Below, one piece after another: positions 53,574-63,149 of a DNA stretch of 64,000 nt (the stretch's first letter is position 1; the number at the start of each line of letters is the position of its first letter). The DNA comes from Neisseria dumasiana (lineage in GTDB: Bacteria; Pseudomonadota; Gammaproteobacteria; Burkholderiales; Neisseriaceae), in the NCBI RefSeq assembly GCF_022870885.1, contig NZ_CP091509.1, positions 2,232,001 through 2,296,000 on the forward strand, read 5' to 3'. The notes under the pieces are model-generated. The model did not search any database and had not been told where the DNA came from. It was given only the letters and a program-made list of their open reading frames with translations. A program made the translations under genes and the position numbers.

Positions 53574-55685
53574 GTGCGTTACTTTCTGCTGATTGCCGGA
53601 CTGCTTTCCTTCATTTCCCTGTATGTGTTAACGCTGGCAACCGAAAACGACAGCGATTTGGGGCATTATTTCTGGTGGATCATCGCCGCCAGCGGTGCTT
53701 TGGTCGCCGTGCTGTTGGCATTGCTGGTGCGCTATGTGCGCCTGCTGCTGCGCGATCTGCGCAAAGGCGTGTTCGGTTCCCAAATCGCCCGCCGTCTGGC
53801 CGGCATGTTTACATTGGTTGCCGTATTGCCGGGATTGTTTTTGTTCGGCGTATCCGCCCAATTTATCTCCAACAGCATCAACTCATGGTTCGGCAACGAC
53901 ACGCACGAAGCCTTGGAGCGCGGCTTGAATCTGAGCAAATCGGCATTGAACCTTTCGCTCGACAATGCCGTCCGCCAAGCCGTACCCATTCAAATCGATT
54001 TAATCGGAGCAGCCTCTCTGGGCAAAAACCTGTCCGATACGCTTAAAGGCCTGCCCGGAAGCGAACGCTTTGATCAGCTCGCCGTTTACCATATCGACAA
54101 CAACACGGCCGATGTTGTGCGCAACGTTCAAAACCTGCCTGCTCCGCGACTGGACGACTCCGCCCGCCAAATGCTCGCCAACACCGGCTCGTCCAGCAGC
54201 ATCGAAAACCTCAATAACGTTTTATACGCACAAGGCTGGATGATTTTAGACAACGGCGAAAACCGTTCCCGTGCGCTGTTTTTCAGGCAGGCCGTTCCCG
54301 CAGGCGTGGCGGAAGATGCCACACTTATCGAAGCCGCACGCGCCAAATATGCCGAGCTGACCTATGCCAAGCAGGGTCTGCAAACGTTCTTTCTCGTTAC
54401 ACTGCTGGCGGCCACCCTGTTGGCCATTATGCTGGCATTGGTAATGGCTCTTTATTTTGCCCGCCGTTTTGTCGAGCCGGTGCTTTCGCTGGCAGAAGGC
54501 GCGCGTGCGGTGGCGCAAGGCGATTTCTCTCAAAAACGGCCGATTTTCCGTAACGACGAATTCGGCAGGCTCACCCATCTGTTCAACCACATGACCGAGC
54601 AGTTGAGCATTGCCCAAGCGGCCAACGAACGCAACCGCCTGCAACAAGAAGCCGCACGCCACTATTTGGAATGCGTATTGGAAACGCTGACCACCGGCGT
54701 AGTTACCATAGACGACAAAGGCCGTCTGAAAACATACAACCACAGTGCCGAAGCAATATTCGGTATTTCATTGGAAAGCATGGTCGGCACCAGCTGGTAT
54801 GAATGGCACGGGCAATCGCCCCAGCAAGCCGTATTGGCCGAAACATTCGCCTCGATTATCGATACCGCTCCCGTCGACAAACCCGTGCAGCTCAGCTATG
54901 CCGCACCCGACGAATCGCGCATTTTATTGGCCAAAGCCACCATTTTGCCCGACGACAACGATAACGGCATCGTGATGGTGTTTGACGACATTACCGCTTT
55001 GGTCAGAGCGCAAAAAGAAGCAGCTTGGGGCGAAGTAGCCAAACGGCTGGCTCATGAAATCCGCAATCCGCTTACCCCCATCCAGCTTTCCGCCGAAAGA
55101 TTGGCATGGAAATTGCATGACAAGCTCAGCGGTCAAGACGCACAAATTCTCACGCGCTCTACCGACACGATTGTCAAACAGGTAGCGGCATTGAAAGAGA
55201 TGGTAGAAGCTTTCCGAAACTATGCCCGTGCGCCCGCACTCAAACTCGAACAGCTTGATTTAAACCAAATTATCGAAGAAGTTTTGCTGCTATACGAAGG
55301 CAGCAAGTGTACATTCGAGGCCGATTTGAGTAATATATCTTATTCAATCGCCGCCGATACCACCGCGATGCGGCAGGTTCTGCACAACATTTTCAAAAAT
55401 GCAGCCGAAGCCGCAGAAGGCGAAACTTACCCGCTGGTAAAAGTATCCACGCAAGCTGCCGACGACAACCAAGTGCTGCTCACCGTGAGCAACAACGGCA
55501 AAAGTTTCAGCAAAGACATGCTGCAACACGCTTTCGAGCCTTATGTTACCGACAAACCCACAGGCACCGGCTTGGGCTTGCCCGTGGTAAAGAAAATTAT
55601 CGAAGAACATGGCGGCCGCATCACCTTGTCCAACCCACCGGAAGGCGGCGCGGCTGTTAATATAGCCTTACCCAGATTGGTATAA
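53574..55685 (+). CDS. ntrY: Sensor histidine kinase NtrY
   Basis: A 703-residue inner-membrane kinase with GTG start. Helices lie at residues 4-22, 34-56, 76-95 and 268-296, with a periplasmic sensing region of about 165 residues between the third and fourth. HAMP domain about 300-350, PAS about 355-470, and the phospho-acceptor His494 in KRLAHEIRNPLTPIQ. The ATPase domain shows NIFKNAAEAAEG and GTGLGLPVVKKI. In gonococcus NtrYX controls respiratory enzymes; nitrogen control is not its role there. Confidence 0.94.
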   Translation: MRYFLLIAGLLSFISLYVLTLATENDSDLGHYFWWIIAASGALVAVLLALLVRYVRLLLRDLRKGVFGSQIARRLAGMFTLVAVLPGLFLFGVSAQFISNSINSWFGNDTHEALERGLNLSKSALNLSLDNAVRQAVPIQIDLIGAASLGKNLSDTLKGLPGSERFDQLAVYHIDNNTADVVRNVQNLPAPRLDDSARQMLANTGSSSSIENLNNVLYAQGWMILDNGENRSRALFFRQAVPAGVAEDATLIEAARAKYAELTYAKQGLQTFFLVTLLAATLLAIMLALVMALYFARRFVEPVLSLAEGARAVAQGDFSQKRPIFRNDEFGRLTHLFNHMTEQLSIAQAANERNRLQQEAARHYLECVLETLTTGVVTIDDKGRLKTYNHSAEAIFGISLESMVGTSWYEWHGQSPQQAVLAETFASIIDTAPVDKPVQLSYAAPDESRILLAKATILPDDNDNGIVMVFDDITALVRAQKEAAWGEVAKRLAHEIRNPLTPIQLSAERLAWKLHDKLSGQDAQILTRSTDTIVKQVAALKEMVEAFRNYARAPALKLEQLDLNQIIEEVLLLYEGSKCTFEADLSNISYSIAADTTAMRQVLHNIFKNAAEAAEGETYPLVKVSTQAADDNQVLLTVSNNGKSFSKDMLQHAFEPYVTDKPTGTGLGLPVVKKIIEEHGGRITLSNPPEGGAAVNIALPRLV

Positions 55686-55690
55686 ACATT

Positions 55691-56977
55691 ATGCGCAGTA
55701 CTGATATCTTAATTGTTGATGACGAAATCGGCATCCGTGATCTTCTGTCTGAAATTCTGCAAGACGAAGGGTACACCGTAACCCTTGCCGAAAATGCCGA
55801 AGAAGCCCGCCAGCTCCGCCACCAAACACGCCCGGCCATGGTACTGCTGGATATCTGGATGCCCGACTGCGACGGCATCACGCTGTTGAAAGAATGGGCG
55901 AAAAACGGCCAGCTCAATATGCCCGTGGTGATGATGAGCGGCCATGCCAGCATTGATACTGCCGTTGAAGCCACCAAAATCGGCGCATTGGATTTTCTCG
56001 AAAAACCCATCGCCCTGCAAAAACTGCTCAGCACCGTCGACCGTGCCTTGAAATACGGCGAAATGCAGGCGGCATCGGGCCTGTCGCTCGACAAACTCGG
56101 CAACAGCCCCTCCGTGCAGGAACTGAACCGCGTGCTGGAATCGGCCGTTAAACAAAACAAACCCGTGCTGCTCTCGGGCGAACCGGGTTCTCCGTTTGAA
56201 CTGGTGGCGCGCTATTTCCACAAAAACGGTACGCCGTGGGTGGAGCCGGGCAAAACCGAACACATCGTCGATATTCCGTTGGAGCTTTTGCAAAAAGCGG
56301 GCGGCGGTATTCTCTATTTGGGCGACATTGCCCAATACAGCCGCAGCATCCAGCAAGGTATCGCCTTTTTACTGACCAAAGCGGAACGCAGCAATGTGCG
56401 CATTATCTGCGCCAGCAGCCGCCCTTTAAACGAATCGGCCGAACATTCGATAATCGATACCAAACTGAAAGAAGCCCTTTCCGCTTGTGTGATTCAGATT
56501 CCGCCCTTGCGTAATCAGGCCGACGATATCGTGTTTTTGGTTGACCAAATTCTGAGCGAACTGGCCGAAACGCAAAAAATACCGCTGGTCAAATTCAGCA
56601 CCGGTGCATTGAATATCCTGCGCCAATACGACTGGCCGGGCAATCTCGACCAATTGCGCAGCGTGGTCAAAAATTTGGCCATCACCGCCGAAAACAGCGC
56701 GGTGGAAGAGCAGGCCGTTAATGCAGTGCTGGGCGGGCAAATGAACCACGCGCCTGTTTCGGAAATGGTCGGCGGTTTCAATTTCAATATGCCTTTGCGT
56801 GAATTGCGCGAAGAGTTGGAACGACGCTATTTTGAATACCATATCGTTCAAGAAAGCCACAACATGAGCCGCGTGGCACAGAAAGTGGGTTTGGAAAGAA
56901 CGCACCTCTACCGCAAACTGAAACAGCTGGGCATTAATTTCTCCCGCCGCAACAGCGACAAATCCAATGACGATTAA
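55691..56977 (+). CDS. ntrX: Response regulator NtrX with degenerate AAA domain
   Basis: A 428-residue regulator. The receiver has Asp54 in LLDIWMPD and Lys in LEKPIA. The central domain is AAA-like, but its Walker A site reads LLSGEPGSPFELVARYF, lacking the GTGK core, and the GAFTGA loop for sigma-54 contact is missing where expected. The Fis-type HTH (NMSRVAQKVGLERTHLYRKL) is intact. It therefore probably acts with sigma-70 promoters, as argued for other Neisseria. Confidence 0.94.
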   Translation: MRSTDILIVDDEIGIRDLLSEILQDEGYTVTLAENAEEARQLRHQTRPAMVLLDIWMPDCDGITLLKEWAKNGQLNMPVVMMSGHASIDTAVEATKIGALDFLEKPIALQKLLSTVDRALKYGEMQAASGLSLDKLGNSPSVQELNRVLESAVKQNKPVLLSGEPGSPFELVARYFHKNGTPWVEPGKTEHIVDIPLELLQKAGGGILYLGDIAQYSRSIQQGIAFLLTKAERSNVRIICASSRPLNESAEHSIIDTKLKEALSACVIQIPPLRNQADDIVFLVDQILSELAETQKIPLVKFSTGALNILRQYDWPGNLDQLRSVVKNLAITAENSAVEEQAVNAVLGGQMNHAPVSEMVGGFNFNMPLRELREELERRYFEYHIVQESHNMSRVAQKVGLERTHLYRKLKQLGINFSRRNSDKSNDD

Positions 56978-57013
56978 AGCCCGCTGAACATTTCAGACGG
57001 CCTCCTGTGTCTT

Positions 57014-57060
57014 ATCAAAATCCCCGAACATGCTTGATAACATGCTCGGGGATTTTTATG
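57014..57060 (+). terminator. Terminator after ntrX
   Basis: Arms AAATCCCCGAACATG and CATGCTCGGGGATTT with one mismatch, a loop of about eight bases and a T-run. Confidence 0.88.
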
Positions 57061-57139
57061 AATATTCTGTATTTTTACCGCCGGTCATCTTATTCAGACG
57101 GCCTCAGATGTTGCGTGAATAATATTGCGGCTTCAATCA

Positions 57140-57180
57140 TCGGCAATCTATAACTAAGGCGTTGCTGCGCCTAGCCGTAT
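57140..57180. repeat. Fragment with Correia-like core
   Basis: ATCTATAACTAAGGCGTTGCTGCGCCTAGCCGTA resembles the CTAAGGCGAGG-CAACGCCGTA side of Correia elements. Only this piece remains, 50 bases before the DUF4112 gene. Confidence 0.35.
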
Positions 57181-57226
57181 ATTGGGCGCACACAACTGTT
57201 TGTTTTAAATAAATCTAAAGATAATC

Positions 57227-57712
57227 ATGAACCATCCTACCCCCATCAGACACAATGCTTTGCAAAGAAGCCGCAGCTATCACGCGGCGAAAGAAATCAG
57301 CCGCTATCTTGACGACTACTATATCGACGGCATACTGGGTTTAATCCCCGTGGCGGGCGATGTGGTTTCACAAAGCTTTCACGCCGTGTTTCTGTATTTG
57401 GCGGCGGTGAAACTGCGTTCGGCCAGATTGACTGTGGTTGTGCTGTTCAACAGCCTGATGGACATCTTGATCGGCCTGATTCCTTTTTTGGGCGACGTAC
57501 TGGACTTTATCAATAAATCGCACAAGCGCAATTTTGCCCTGATTGAAGGTTTCGCCTTGGGCGACAAAGCCGTGATCAGCCAAGTAAACCGCAGAGCGGC
57601 GATGGCGGCAGTGGGCATTTTGCTGCTGTTGGCGGGCATCGTGTTGCTGCTGAAATGGTCGTGGGCATTGATGGTATGGCTTTACCATTGGCTGCCGACG
57701 CTTTTTGCTTGA
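57227..57712 (+). CDS. DUF4112 membrane protein
   Basis: A 161-residue protein with three to four hydrophobic segments. The family signature appears as YYIDGILGLIPVAGDVVSQS and LIGLIPFLGDVLDFINKSHKRN, a pair of G-L-I-P-x-x-G-D motifs. Function unknown. No obvious ribosome site, AAAG lies nine bases before the ATG. Single gene. Confidence 0.9.
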   Translation: MNHPTPIRHNALQRSRSYHAAKEISRYLDDYYIDGILGLIPVAGDVVSQSFHAVFLYLAAVKLRSARLTVVVLFNSLMDILIGLIPFLGDVLDFINKSHKRNFALIEGFALGDKAVISQVNRRAAMAAVGILLLLAGIVLLLKWSWALMVWLYHWLPTLFA

Positions 57713-58073
57713 CAGCGGTAACGGAAAACAGGCATCGGATTGCCGCTTTTTCCTTGCGCCAAAAGCGCAGGCGAAGATGAAATATGCTTTTTTGATGATA
57801 TAAAGCAGAAATTAAGAAACTTGTTGGCATATAGGCCGTCTGAATAGGGTTTCAGACGGCCTGTTGTGTTGTCGGAAACAACGCTTAGCACAATAAATCC
57901 ACCGCTCCGCCGACAAACAAACACAAATGTTTGGCGGCTGAGTATAGTTAAACGGTTTATATCCGTAACTGAAAGGCAGTAAGGTTCTGTTTCAGACGGC
58001 ATATCCGCCGCACGGTGCGTTTCCGACATACAGCCTGTCAAACCGGCTGCCTGATTTTCCGAAAGTCTTGCTT
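57713..58073. other. Gene-free spacer before the lipoprotein hydrolase
   Basis: No gene in 361 bases. An uptake-sequence pair at 57833-57863 is probably a terminator. An imperfect hairpin GCCGACAAAC/GTTTGGCGGC lies at about 57910-57942. Another uptake sequence at 57990. A promoter for the next gene is expected after 57940; TATAGT at 57953 is a possible -10. Confidence 0.4.
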
Positions 58074-59366
58074 ATGAAAAAAATCACTACTGCTTTAGCT
58101 GCCGCAGGATGCGCTGCGGTATTGTCCGGCTGCCAGATGATGAGCGCCCAAACAAAACCTGCCGCCACCATCACGACGGCCGATTCGGTTAAAGATGTTA
58201 CTGCGGTTACCGAAGTATTTTCAGACGGCCAGAAAATTACGGCCGCTGTGGTGCACTACGATCAAGCGATAAGCAATGAATCGCTCGATACCGAAGATTT
58301 TGCCGTAGCAGGCCGCACGGTTACGAAAGTATACGGCAACGATGCGCCCGTAACGGCTTCCGATGCCAAAGACGGCAAATTTGTGGTGGTGGAGCTGTCT
58401 AAAAACGACGAAGACGCCGTGGCCTTCGGCGTTGAAGGGCGCGACATCATACGCCGCCGCCCCGAACTGAAAGTCACGCAAACGGGCGACGTGGCCGGCA
58501 CGACAGGCCAAACGATTATTCCCGACGGCAAAGAAAGAGAATCTAAAGAAGCCGTGAATCTGGTGGTAGACGATTTCAAACAAGCCCAATTTGCCGATCC
58601 GCAAACCGGCATTTCGCTTAACTACAATCTTTTCGTGCCGAAAAACTACGACCCGAAAAAATCTTATCCGCTCGTGTTGTTTCTCCACGATGCACGCGTA
58701 ACGGGCAAAGACGTGAAAAACACCCTGAAACAGGGTTTGGGCGCGGTGGTTTGGGCCGGCCCCGAATCGCAGGCCAAACACGAAGCCTTTGTCTTGGCAC
58801 CGCAGTTCGGCTATAAAATCATCAACGACAAATTCCAAGCCACCAAAGATTTGGATACGGTGGTCAACCTGATCAAACACCTTCAAACCCAATACAGCAT
58901 AGACCCTTCCCGCCTTTATGCCACGGGCCAATCCAGCGGCGGCATGATGGAAATGGCGATGAACATCAAATACCCCGACTTTTTTGCCGCTTCCTACATC
59001 GTAGCGGCGCAATGGGATGCCGCCAAAGTAGCACCGATGGCCAAAAGCAAAATGTGGATTATGGTGGCCGAAGGTGATGAAAAAGCCTATTCGGGCATGA
59101 ACGCCGTTACCGCAGCACTGGAGAAAAACGGTGCCAAAGTAGCGCGTAACATGTGGAGCGGCTTGGCAAACGCCGCCGAGCTTGATGCCGAAGTCAAAGC
59201 CATGCGCAGCCAAAACGCCAATATTCATTACACCGTTTTGCAAAAAGGTACGGTTGTGCCCGCAGGCCAAACCGACAACACCCATGCCAACCATGTTCAT
59301 ACTTGGCGCATCGCCTACACCGTGGAAGGCATCCGCGATTGGCTGTTTGAACAGCGCAAGCCATAA
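58074..59366 (+). CDS. Lipoprotein alpha/beta hydrolase (PHB depolymerase/feruloyl esterase-like)
   Basis: A 430-residue protein, start at MKKITTALAAAGCAAVLSGC with lipobox LSGC. An N-terminal beta-rich domain to about residue 150 precedes an alpha/beta hydrolase with LNYNLFVPKNYDPKKSYPLVLFLHD, oxyanion region, nucleophile elbow ATGQSSGGMMEM (Ser in GQSSGG) and a C-terminal HVHTWR supplying the His. It resembles esterases that hydrolyse polyester or aryl esters. Cell-surface or periplasmic site inferred. Substrate is unknown. An uptake sequence lies in frame at 58221 and codes FSDGQ. Confidence 0.85.
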   Translation: MKKITTALAAAGCAAVLSGCQMMSAQTKPAATITTADSVKDVTAVTEVFSDGQKITAAVVHYDQAISNESLDTEDFAVAGRTVTKVYGNDAPVTASDAKDGKFVVVELSKNDEDAVAFGVEGRDIIRRRPELKVTQTGDVAGTTGQTIIPDGKERESKEAVNLVVDDFKQAQFADPQTGISLNYNLFVPKNYDPKKSYPLVLFLHDARVTGKDVKNTLKQGLGAVVWAGPESQAKHEAFVLAPQFGYKIINDKFQATKDLDTVVNLIKHLQTQYSIDPSRLYATGQSSGGMMEMAMNIKYPDFFAASYIVAAQWDAAKVAPMAKSKMWIMVAEGDEKAYSGMNAVTAALEKNGAKVARNMWSGLANAAELDAEVKAMRSQNANIHYTVLQKGTVVPAGQTDNTHANHVHTWRIAYTVEGIRDWLFEQRKP

Positions 59367-59377
59367 ACACGCAGCAA

Positions 59378-59486
59378 GAAACCTTTGCCAAACCTTCAGG
59401 TTCAGGGCGTAGCTGTGCGGCGCGTGCAGACATCATACAGATAGGCAAACGGGCGCACCGCAAACGAAGGGGTTGGCAAAGGTCTC
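59378..59486. mobile_element. Small inverted-repeat element, second clear copy
   Basis: Ends GAAACCTTTGCCAAACC and GGTTGGCAAAGGTCTC are inverted with one mismatch. The interior read on the reverse strand, CGTTTGCCTATCTGTATGAT and then GTCTGCAC, is homologous to the copy at 29217-29359. Six bases CAGCAA occur on both sides close to the ends. Confidence 0.75.
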
Positions 59487-59496
59487 GACAGCAAAT

Positions 59497-59531
59497 AAGC
59501 AGGCCGTCTGAATACTTTCAGACGGCCTGAA
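59497..59531 (-). terminator. Paired uptake-sequence terminator after cyaY
   Basis: AGGCCGTCTGAA and TTCAGACGGCCT around a loop of three bases, 49 bases after the cyaY stop on the reverse strand. Confidence 0.7.
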
Positions 59532-59579
59532 ACCTTTGTAAAACCGAGTCAAACCGGGCAGAGCATATCGGCATTTAAA

Positions 59580-59903
59580 TCAGCGGTAAGCCTTGATGCT
59601 GACATCCTCACCGGCGGCGGCGGTTAACGCCTGATTGAGCACGGCAAAAAATTCGCTGCCGTCGCGCGTGGCCACCCATTGCCCGCCTTGTTCGGAAAAA
59701 TGATAACCGCCGCTTTTCGCCGCGATCCACAGTTCCTGATTGGGGGTGTGGCGGTTTACGATAATCTGTGTGCCGTCATCGGCTTCGATGGTGAGCACAT
59801 TACCGTTCAGACGGCAGTCGAAATCCCAGCCGCCTTCGTCGATTTGATCTTCTATATGGGTAAATAAAGCATCGGAATGCTGTAAAAATTCGCTTTCTGT
59901 CAT
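59580..59903 (-). CDS. cyaY: Iron-sulfur assembly protein CyaY (frataxin)
   Basis: A 107-residue acidic protein that regulates cysteine desulfurase during Fe-S assembly. Start chosen at [20 protein letters not shown]; family features are the acidic first helix, [20 protein letters not shown] and [13 protein letters not shown]. Divergent from lptM-lysA, an arrangement also found in enteric bacteria with dapF. Confidence 0.94.
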   Translation of the reverse strand: MTESEFLQHSDALFTHIEDQIDEGGWDFDCRLNGNVLTIEADDGTQIIVNRHTPNQELWIAAKSGGYHFSEQGGQWVATRDGSEFFAVLNQALTAAAGEDVSIKAYR

Positions 59904-59981
59904 GATGGCTTTGTGCATTGGCGCGTTTTTGTTTAAGATACCGAATCTTGCCACATTCGCCCGTGCGATGAAAGAATTATC

Positions 59982-60143
59982 ATGAAACCAGCCCTGTTTT
60001 TGTTGTCGGCCGCCCTATTTCTCGGCGGCTGCGGCTACAAAGGTGATTTATACCTGCCCAAAGAAGGCGACAAAGCCCGCTTCGGCGTGATACAGACCGG
60101 CCTGCAATTTGAAACCAAAGAATCCACCGCTCCCACACAATAA
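59982..60143 (+). CDS. lptM: LptM-like small lipoprotein
   Basis: A 53-residue lipoprotein: [20 protein letters not shown] with lipobox LGGC, then [15 protein letters not shown] and a short tail. The pattern C-G-x-K-G-x-L-Y-L-P is that of LptM/YifL, which helps LptD oxidative maturation in E. coli. Two bases before lysA and divergent from cyaY, as in E. coli where lptM lies between cyaY and dapF. Too short for ordinary ORF lists. Confidence 0.9.
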   Translation: MKPALFLLSAALFLGGCGYKGDLYLPKEGDKARFGVIQTGLQFETKESTAPTQ

Positions 60144-60145
60144 TC

Positions 60146-61366
60146 ATGACCCTACACTGCGAAAACATTCCGCTTACCCGCTTGGCCGATGAATTCGGCA
60201 CCCCTCTTTATGTATACAGCCAATCGGCACTCACCGAAGCCTTCCAAGCCTACACTGAAGCCTTTTCAACGCTGCGCCCGCTGATCTGCTATGCCGTCAA
60301 AGCCAACGGCAACCTGAGCATACTCAAACATTTCGCCTCGCTCGGCAGCGGCTTCGACATTGTTTCGGGCGGCGAACTCGCCCGCGTGCTGGCCGCGGGC
60401 GGAGATGCCGGCAAAACCATCTTTTCCGGCGTCGGCAAAAGCGAAGCCGAAATCGAATTCGCCCTCAACGCCGGCGTATTGTGCTTCAACGTAGAAAGCC
60501 TGCCCGAGCTGGACCGCATCCAAGCCGTAGCAGAACGCCTCGGCAAAACCGCCCCCGTTTCGCTGCGCATCAACCCCGATGTCGATGCCAAAACGCATCC
60601 TTATATTTCCACCGGCCTCAAATCCAACAAGTTCGGCATTGCCTATGCCGATGCTTTGGCAGCTTACCGTTATGCCGCAGGATTAGGCCGTCTGAAAATC
60701 GTCGGCATCGACTGCCACATCGGTTCGCAACTCACCGATTTAAGCCCGCTTGTCGAAGCCTGCGAACGCATTTTGCTGCTGGTTGACCGGCTCTCCGAAG
60801 AAGGTATCGCGCTCGAACACATTGATTTGGGCGGTGGCGTAGGCATTGTGTACGACAACGAAACCGTCCCCGACTTAAAAGCCTATGCAGAAGCCGTCGG
60901 CAAACTCATGAACGGCCGCCCGCTCAAACTGATACTCGAACCCGGCCGCAGCTTGGTCGGCAACGCAGGCACGCTGCTGACCCGTGTCGAATTTGTCAAA
61001 CAAGGCGAAGAAAAGAATTTCGTCATCGTCGATGCCGCCATGAACGATCTTATGCGGCCTGCCCTTTACGAAGCCTACCACCATATCGAGGCGGTCGAAC
61101 CCGGCAACGAAGCACCGTTCACAGCCGATGTCGTCGGCCCGGTGTGCGAAACCGGCGATTTTCTCGGCAAAAACCGCACGCTGGCATGTGCGGCCGGCGA
61201 CCTGCTGGCCGTGCGCAGTGCCGGTGCTTACGCCAGCAGCATGGCCGGCAACTACAATACCCGCAACCGCGCCGCCGAAGTGCTGATCAACGGCTCGGAA
61301 GCCAAACTCGTCCGCCGCCGCGAAACCGTCGAACAACAGCTCGCCAACGAGCAAGCCTGCCTGTAA
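60146..61366 (+). CDS. lysA: Diaminopimelate decarboxylase
   Basis: A 406-residue PLP enzyme that makes lysine from meso-diaminopimelate. PLP lysine in ICYAVKANGNLSILK, the HIGSQL motif, GGGVGIVYDNE, EPGRSLVGNAG and the C-terminal GPVCETGDFLGKNR and GAYASSMAGNYNTR. Second gene of the lptM-lysA unit. Confidence 0.97.
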   Translation: MTLHCENIPLTRLADEFGTPLYVYSQSALTEAFQAYTEAFSTLRPLICYAVKANGNLSILKHFASLGSGFDIVSGGELARVLAAGGDAGKTIFSGVGKSEAEIEFALNAGVLCFNVESLPELDRIQAVAERLGKTAPVSLRINPDVDAKTHPYISTGLKSNKFGIAYADALAAYRYAAGLGRLKIVGIDCHIGSQLTDLSPLVEACERILLLVDRLSEEGIALEHIDLGGGVGIVYDNETVPDLKAYAEAVGKLMNGRPLKLILEPGRSLVGNAGTLLTRVEFVKQGEEKNFVIVDAAMNDLMRPALYEAYHHIEAVEPGNEAPFTADVVGPVCETGDFLGKNRTLACAAGDLLAVRSAGAYASSMAGNYNTRNRAAEVLINGSEAKLVRRRETVEQQLANEQACL

Positions 61367-61426
61367 GCACGGTTCGGAATTTCTCTCAATCCATCAATGT
61401 CCAATCGAGGCCGTCTGAACCGTTTG

Positions 61427-61516
61427 GAGACCTTTACCCCCGAATGCGGATGCCGTTCAAAATGCGGCAACACACAACGCACAAATGCGCCGCAAATGGG
61501 GTTTTGCAAAGGTTTC
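61427..61516. mobile_element. Small inverted-repeat element, short copy
   Basis: A 90-base element with GAGACCTTTACCCCC at the left and the inverse GGGGTTTTGCAAAGGTTTC at the right. The interior GATGCCGTTCAAAATGCGGC is a degenerate form of the family sequence. It lies between lysA and ampG, flanked by uptake sequences. Confidence 0.7.
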
Positions 61517-61601
61517 AGTTTTTCAGACGGCACCTTTACTTCGTTGCTACAATACGTTTTTCTTTTTTCCAAAGCCGCAGCCATGCGGTTTGAATGTATA
61601 T

Positions 61602-63149
61602 ATGACGCAGATTTCTTCTAAAAGCTGGCTCTCGGCCGCAAGTGCATACACCGACCGCCGTGCAATCACAATGTTTTTTCTCGGCTTTTCGGCCGGCATG
61701 CCGCTGCTGCTGATTTTTTCGAGCCTGTCGCTTTGGTTGCGTGAAGCGGGTGTGGAACGCAATACGGTTACCATGTTCAGTTGGGCGGCTTTGGCTTATT
61801 CGTTTAAATTCGTGTGGGCGCCTTTAATTGATTCGCTTCCTCTGCCGCTGTTAACCCGCGGTTTGGGCAAACGGCGCGGCTGGCTGCTGTTGGCACAGTT
61901 GATGATCATCGCCGCCATCTGCTGGATGGCCATGGTGAACCCGGTAGGTTCGGCAGCGTTAACGGTAATGGCCGCTGCGGCAGTGTTGCTCGGCTTTTCT
62001 TCGGCCACACAAGACGTGGTCATCGACGCCTACCGTATCGAAATAGCGGGAGACGACACAGCCATGCAGTCGGTAACCGCAGCAACTTATAATGCAGGCT
62101 ATCGGCTGGGCATGATTGTGGCCGGCGCGGGAGCTTTGTTTTTGGCCGCACGGCTCGGTTCGCACGAGCAGGCTTATGTATATTCGGCATGGCAGCAAAC
62201 CTATTTGATTATGGCAGCCGTTATGGGTGTGGGCGTGTTAACCACACTGTTGATACGCGAGCCTGAATCGTCGGCACGGCACACGGCTTCCCGCCCCGCT
62301 GCCGACAATTTGCGCCTGCTGTTGCTGTTTGTGCTGTCGGTGGCGGCATTTGTGGCGGCATTCTCCCAGCTGGGCACGGTAATGCCGAAAGGCGGCAGCC
62401 CGTTGTTGAGCCTGCTGATTGAAGCATTCAGGCTGCTCACATCAACACTGGCGGCTCTAGCCGTCGGCACCGTTACCGTGAAAAGCGGTTTGGTGCCGAA
62501 GCAGTTGGCGGTAGATACTTGGGTACATCCGGTAACGGATTTTTTCCAACGCTACGGAAAATCGGCCTTGCTGCTGCTGGCATTAATCGGGGTGTACCGT
62601 ATTTCGGATATCGTAGCCGGTGTGATTTCCAATGTGTTTTACCAAGACATGGGCTTCAGCAAAGAAGAAATTGCCGCCGCAGTTAAAACATTCGGTGTGT
62701 TCATGGCGGTAGCGGGCGGTTTTTTGGGCGGTTTTTTGGCACAAAAATTCCCATTGATGAAAATGATGATGGCCGGTGCGGTGCTTGCCGCACTTACCAA
62801 TCTGATGTTTGTGGCTTTGGCCTACCGCGGGCATGATGTGGTATTTATGTATTTGGCGGTCGGCTTCGATAATCTCGCCGCCGGATTGGCCGGTGCGGTG
62901 TTTGTGGCATTTTTATCGGCACTTACCGATATCCGTTTCACCGCCGTGCAATACGCTATTTTCAGCTCGCTGATGACGCTGCTGCCCAAAACGCTGGGCG
63001 GTTATTCCGGTGCAATGGTCGACAACATCGGCTACCCGGGCTTTTTTACCCTAACCGCCTTGATGGGCGTGCCGGTATTGCTGTTGGTATATTGGGCAGA
63101 AAAACAACTGTTCGCCAAAAAAGCACACCCCGATAACGGAGCCGTCTGA
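61602..63149 (+). CDS. ampG: AmpG-type muropeptide permease (MFS)
   Basis: A 515-residue inner-membrane protein with about 12-14 helices. Family motifs: MFFLGFSAGMPLLLIFSSLS near the N-terminus, LREAGVERNTVTMFSW, FKFVWAPLIDSLPLPLLTRG, GKRRGWLLLAQ and SATQDVVIDAYRIE. AmpG imports anhydro-muropeptides from peptidoglycan turnover for recycling; it sets how much peptidoglycan fragment is released in pathogenic Neisseria. Start MTQISSKSW taken; 39 upstream in-frame codons include repeat element sequence and are rejected. Confidence 0.93.
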   Translation: MTQISSKSWLSAASAYTDRRAITMFFLGFSAGMPLLLIFSSLSLWLREAGVERNTVTMFSWAALAYSFKFVWAPLIDSLPLPLLTRGLGKRRGWLLLAQLMIIAAICWMAMVNPVGSAALTVMAAAAVLLGFSSATQDVVIDAYRIEIAGDDTAMQSVTAATYNAGYRLGMIVAGAGALFLAARLGSHEQAYVYSAWQQTYLIMAAVMGVGVLTTLLIREPESSARHTASRPAADNLRLLLLFVLSVAAFVAAFSQLGTVMPKGGSPLLSLLIEAFRLLTSTLAALAVGTVTVKSGLVPKQLAVDTWVHPVTDFFQRYGKSALLLLALIGVYRISDIVAGVISNVFYQDMGFSKEEIAAAVKTFGVFMAVAGGFLGGFLAQKFPLMKMMMAGAVLAALTNLMFVALAYRGHDVVFMYLAVGFDNLAAGLAGAVFVAFLSALTDIRFTAVQYAIFSSLMTLLPKTLGGYSGAMVDNIGYPGFFTLTALMGVPVLLLVYWAEKQLFAKKAHPDNGAV

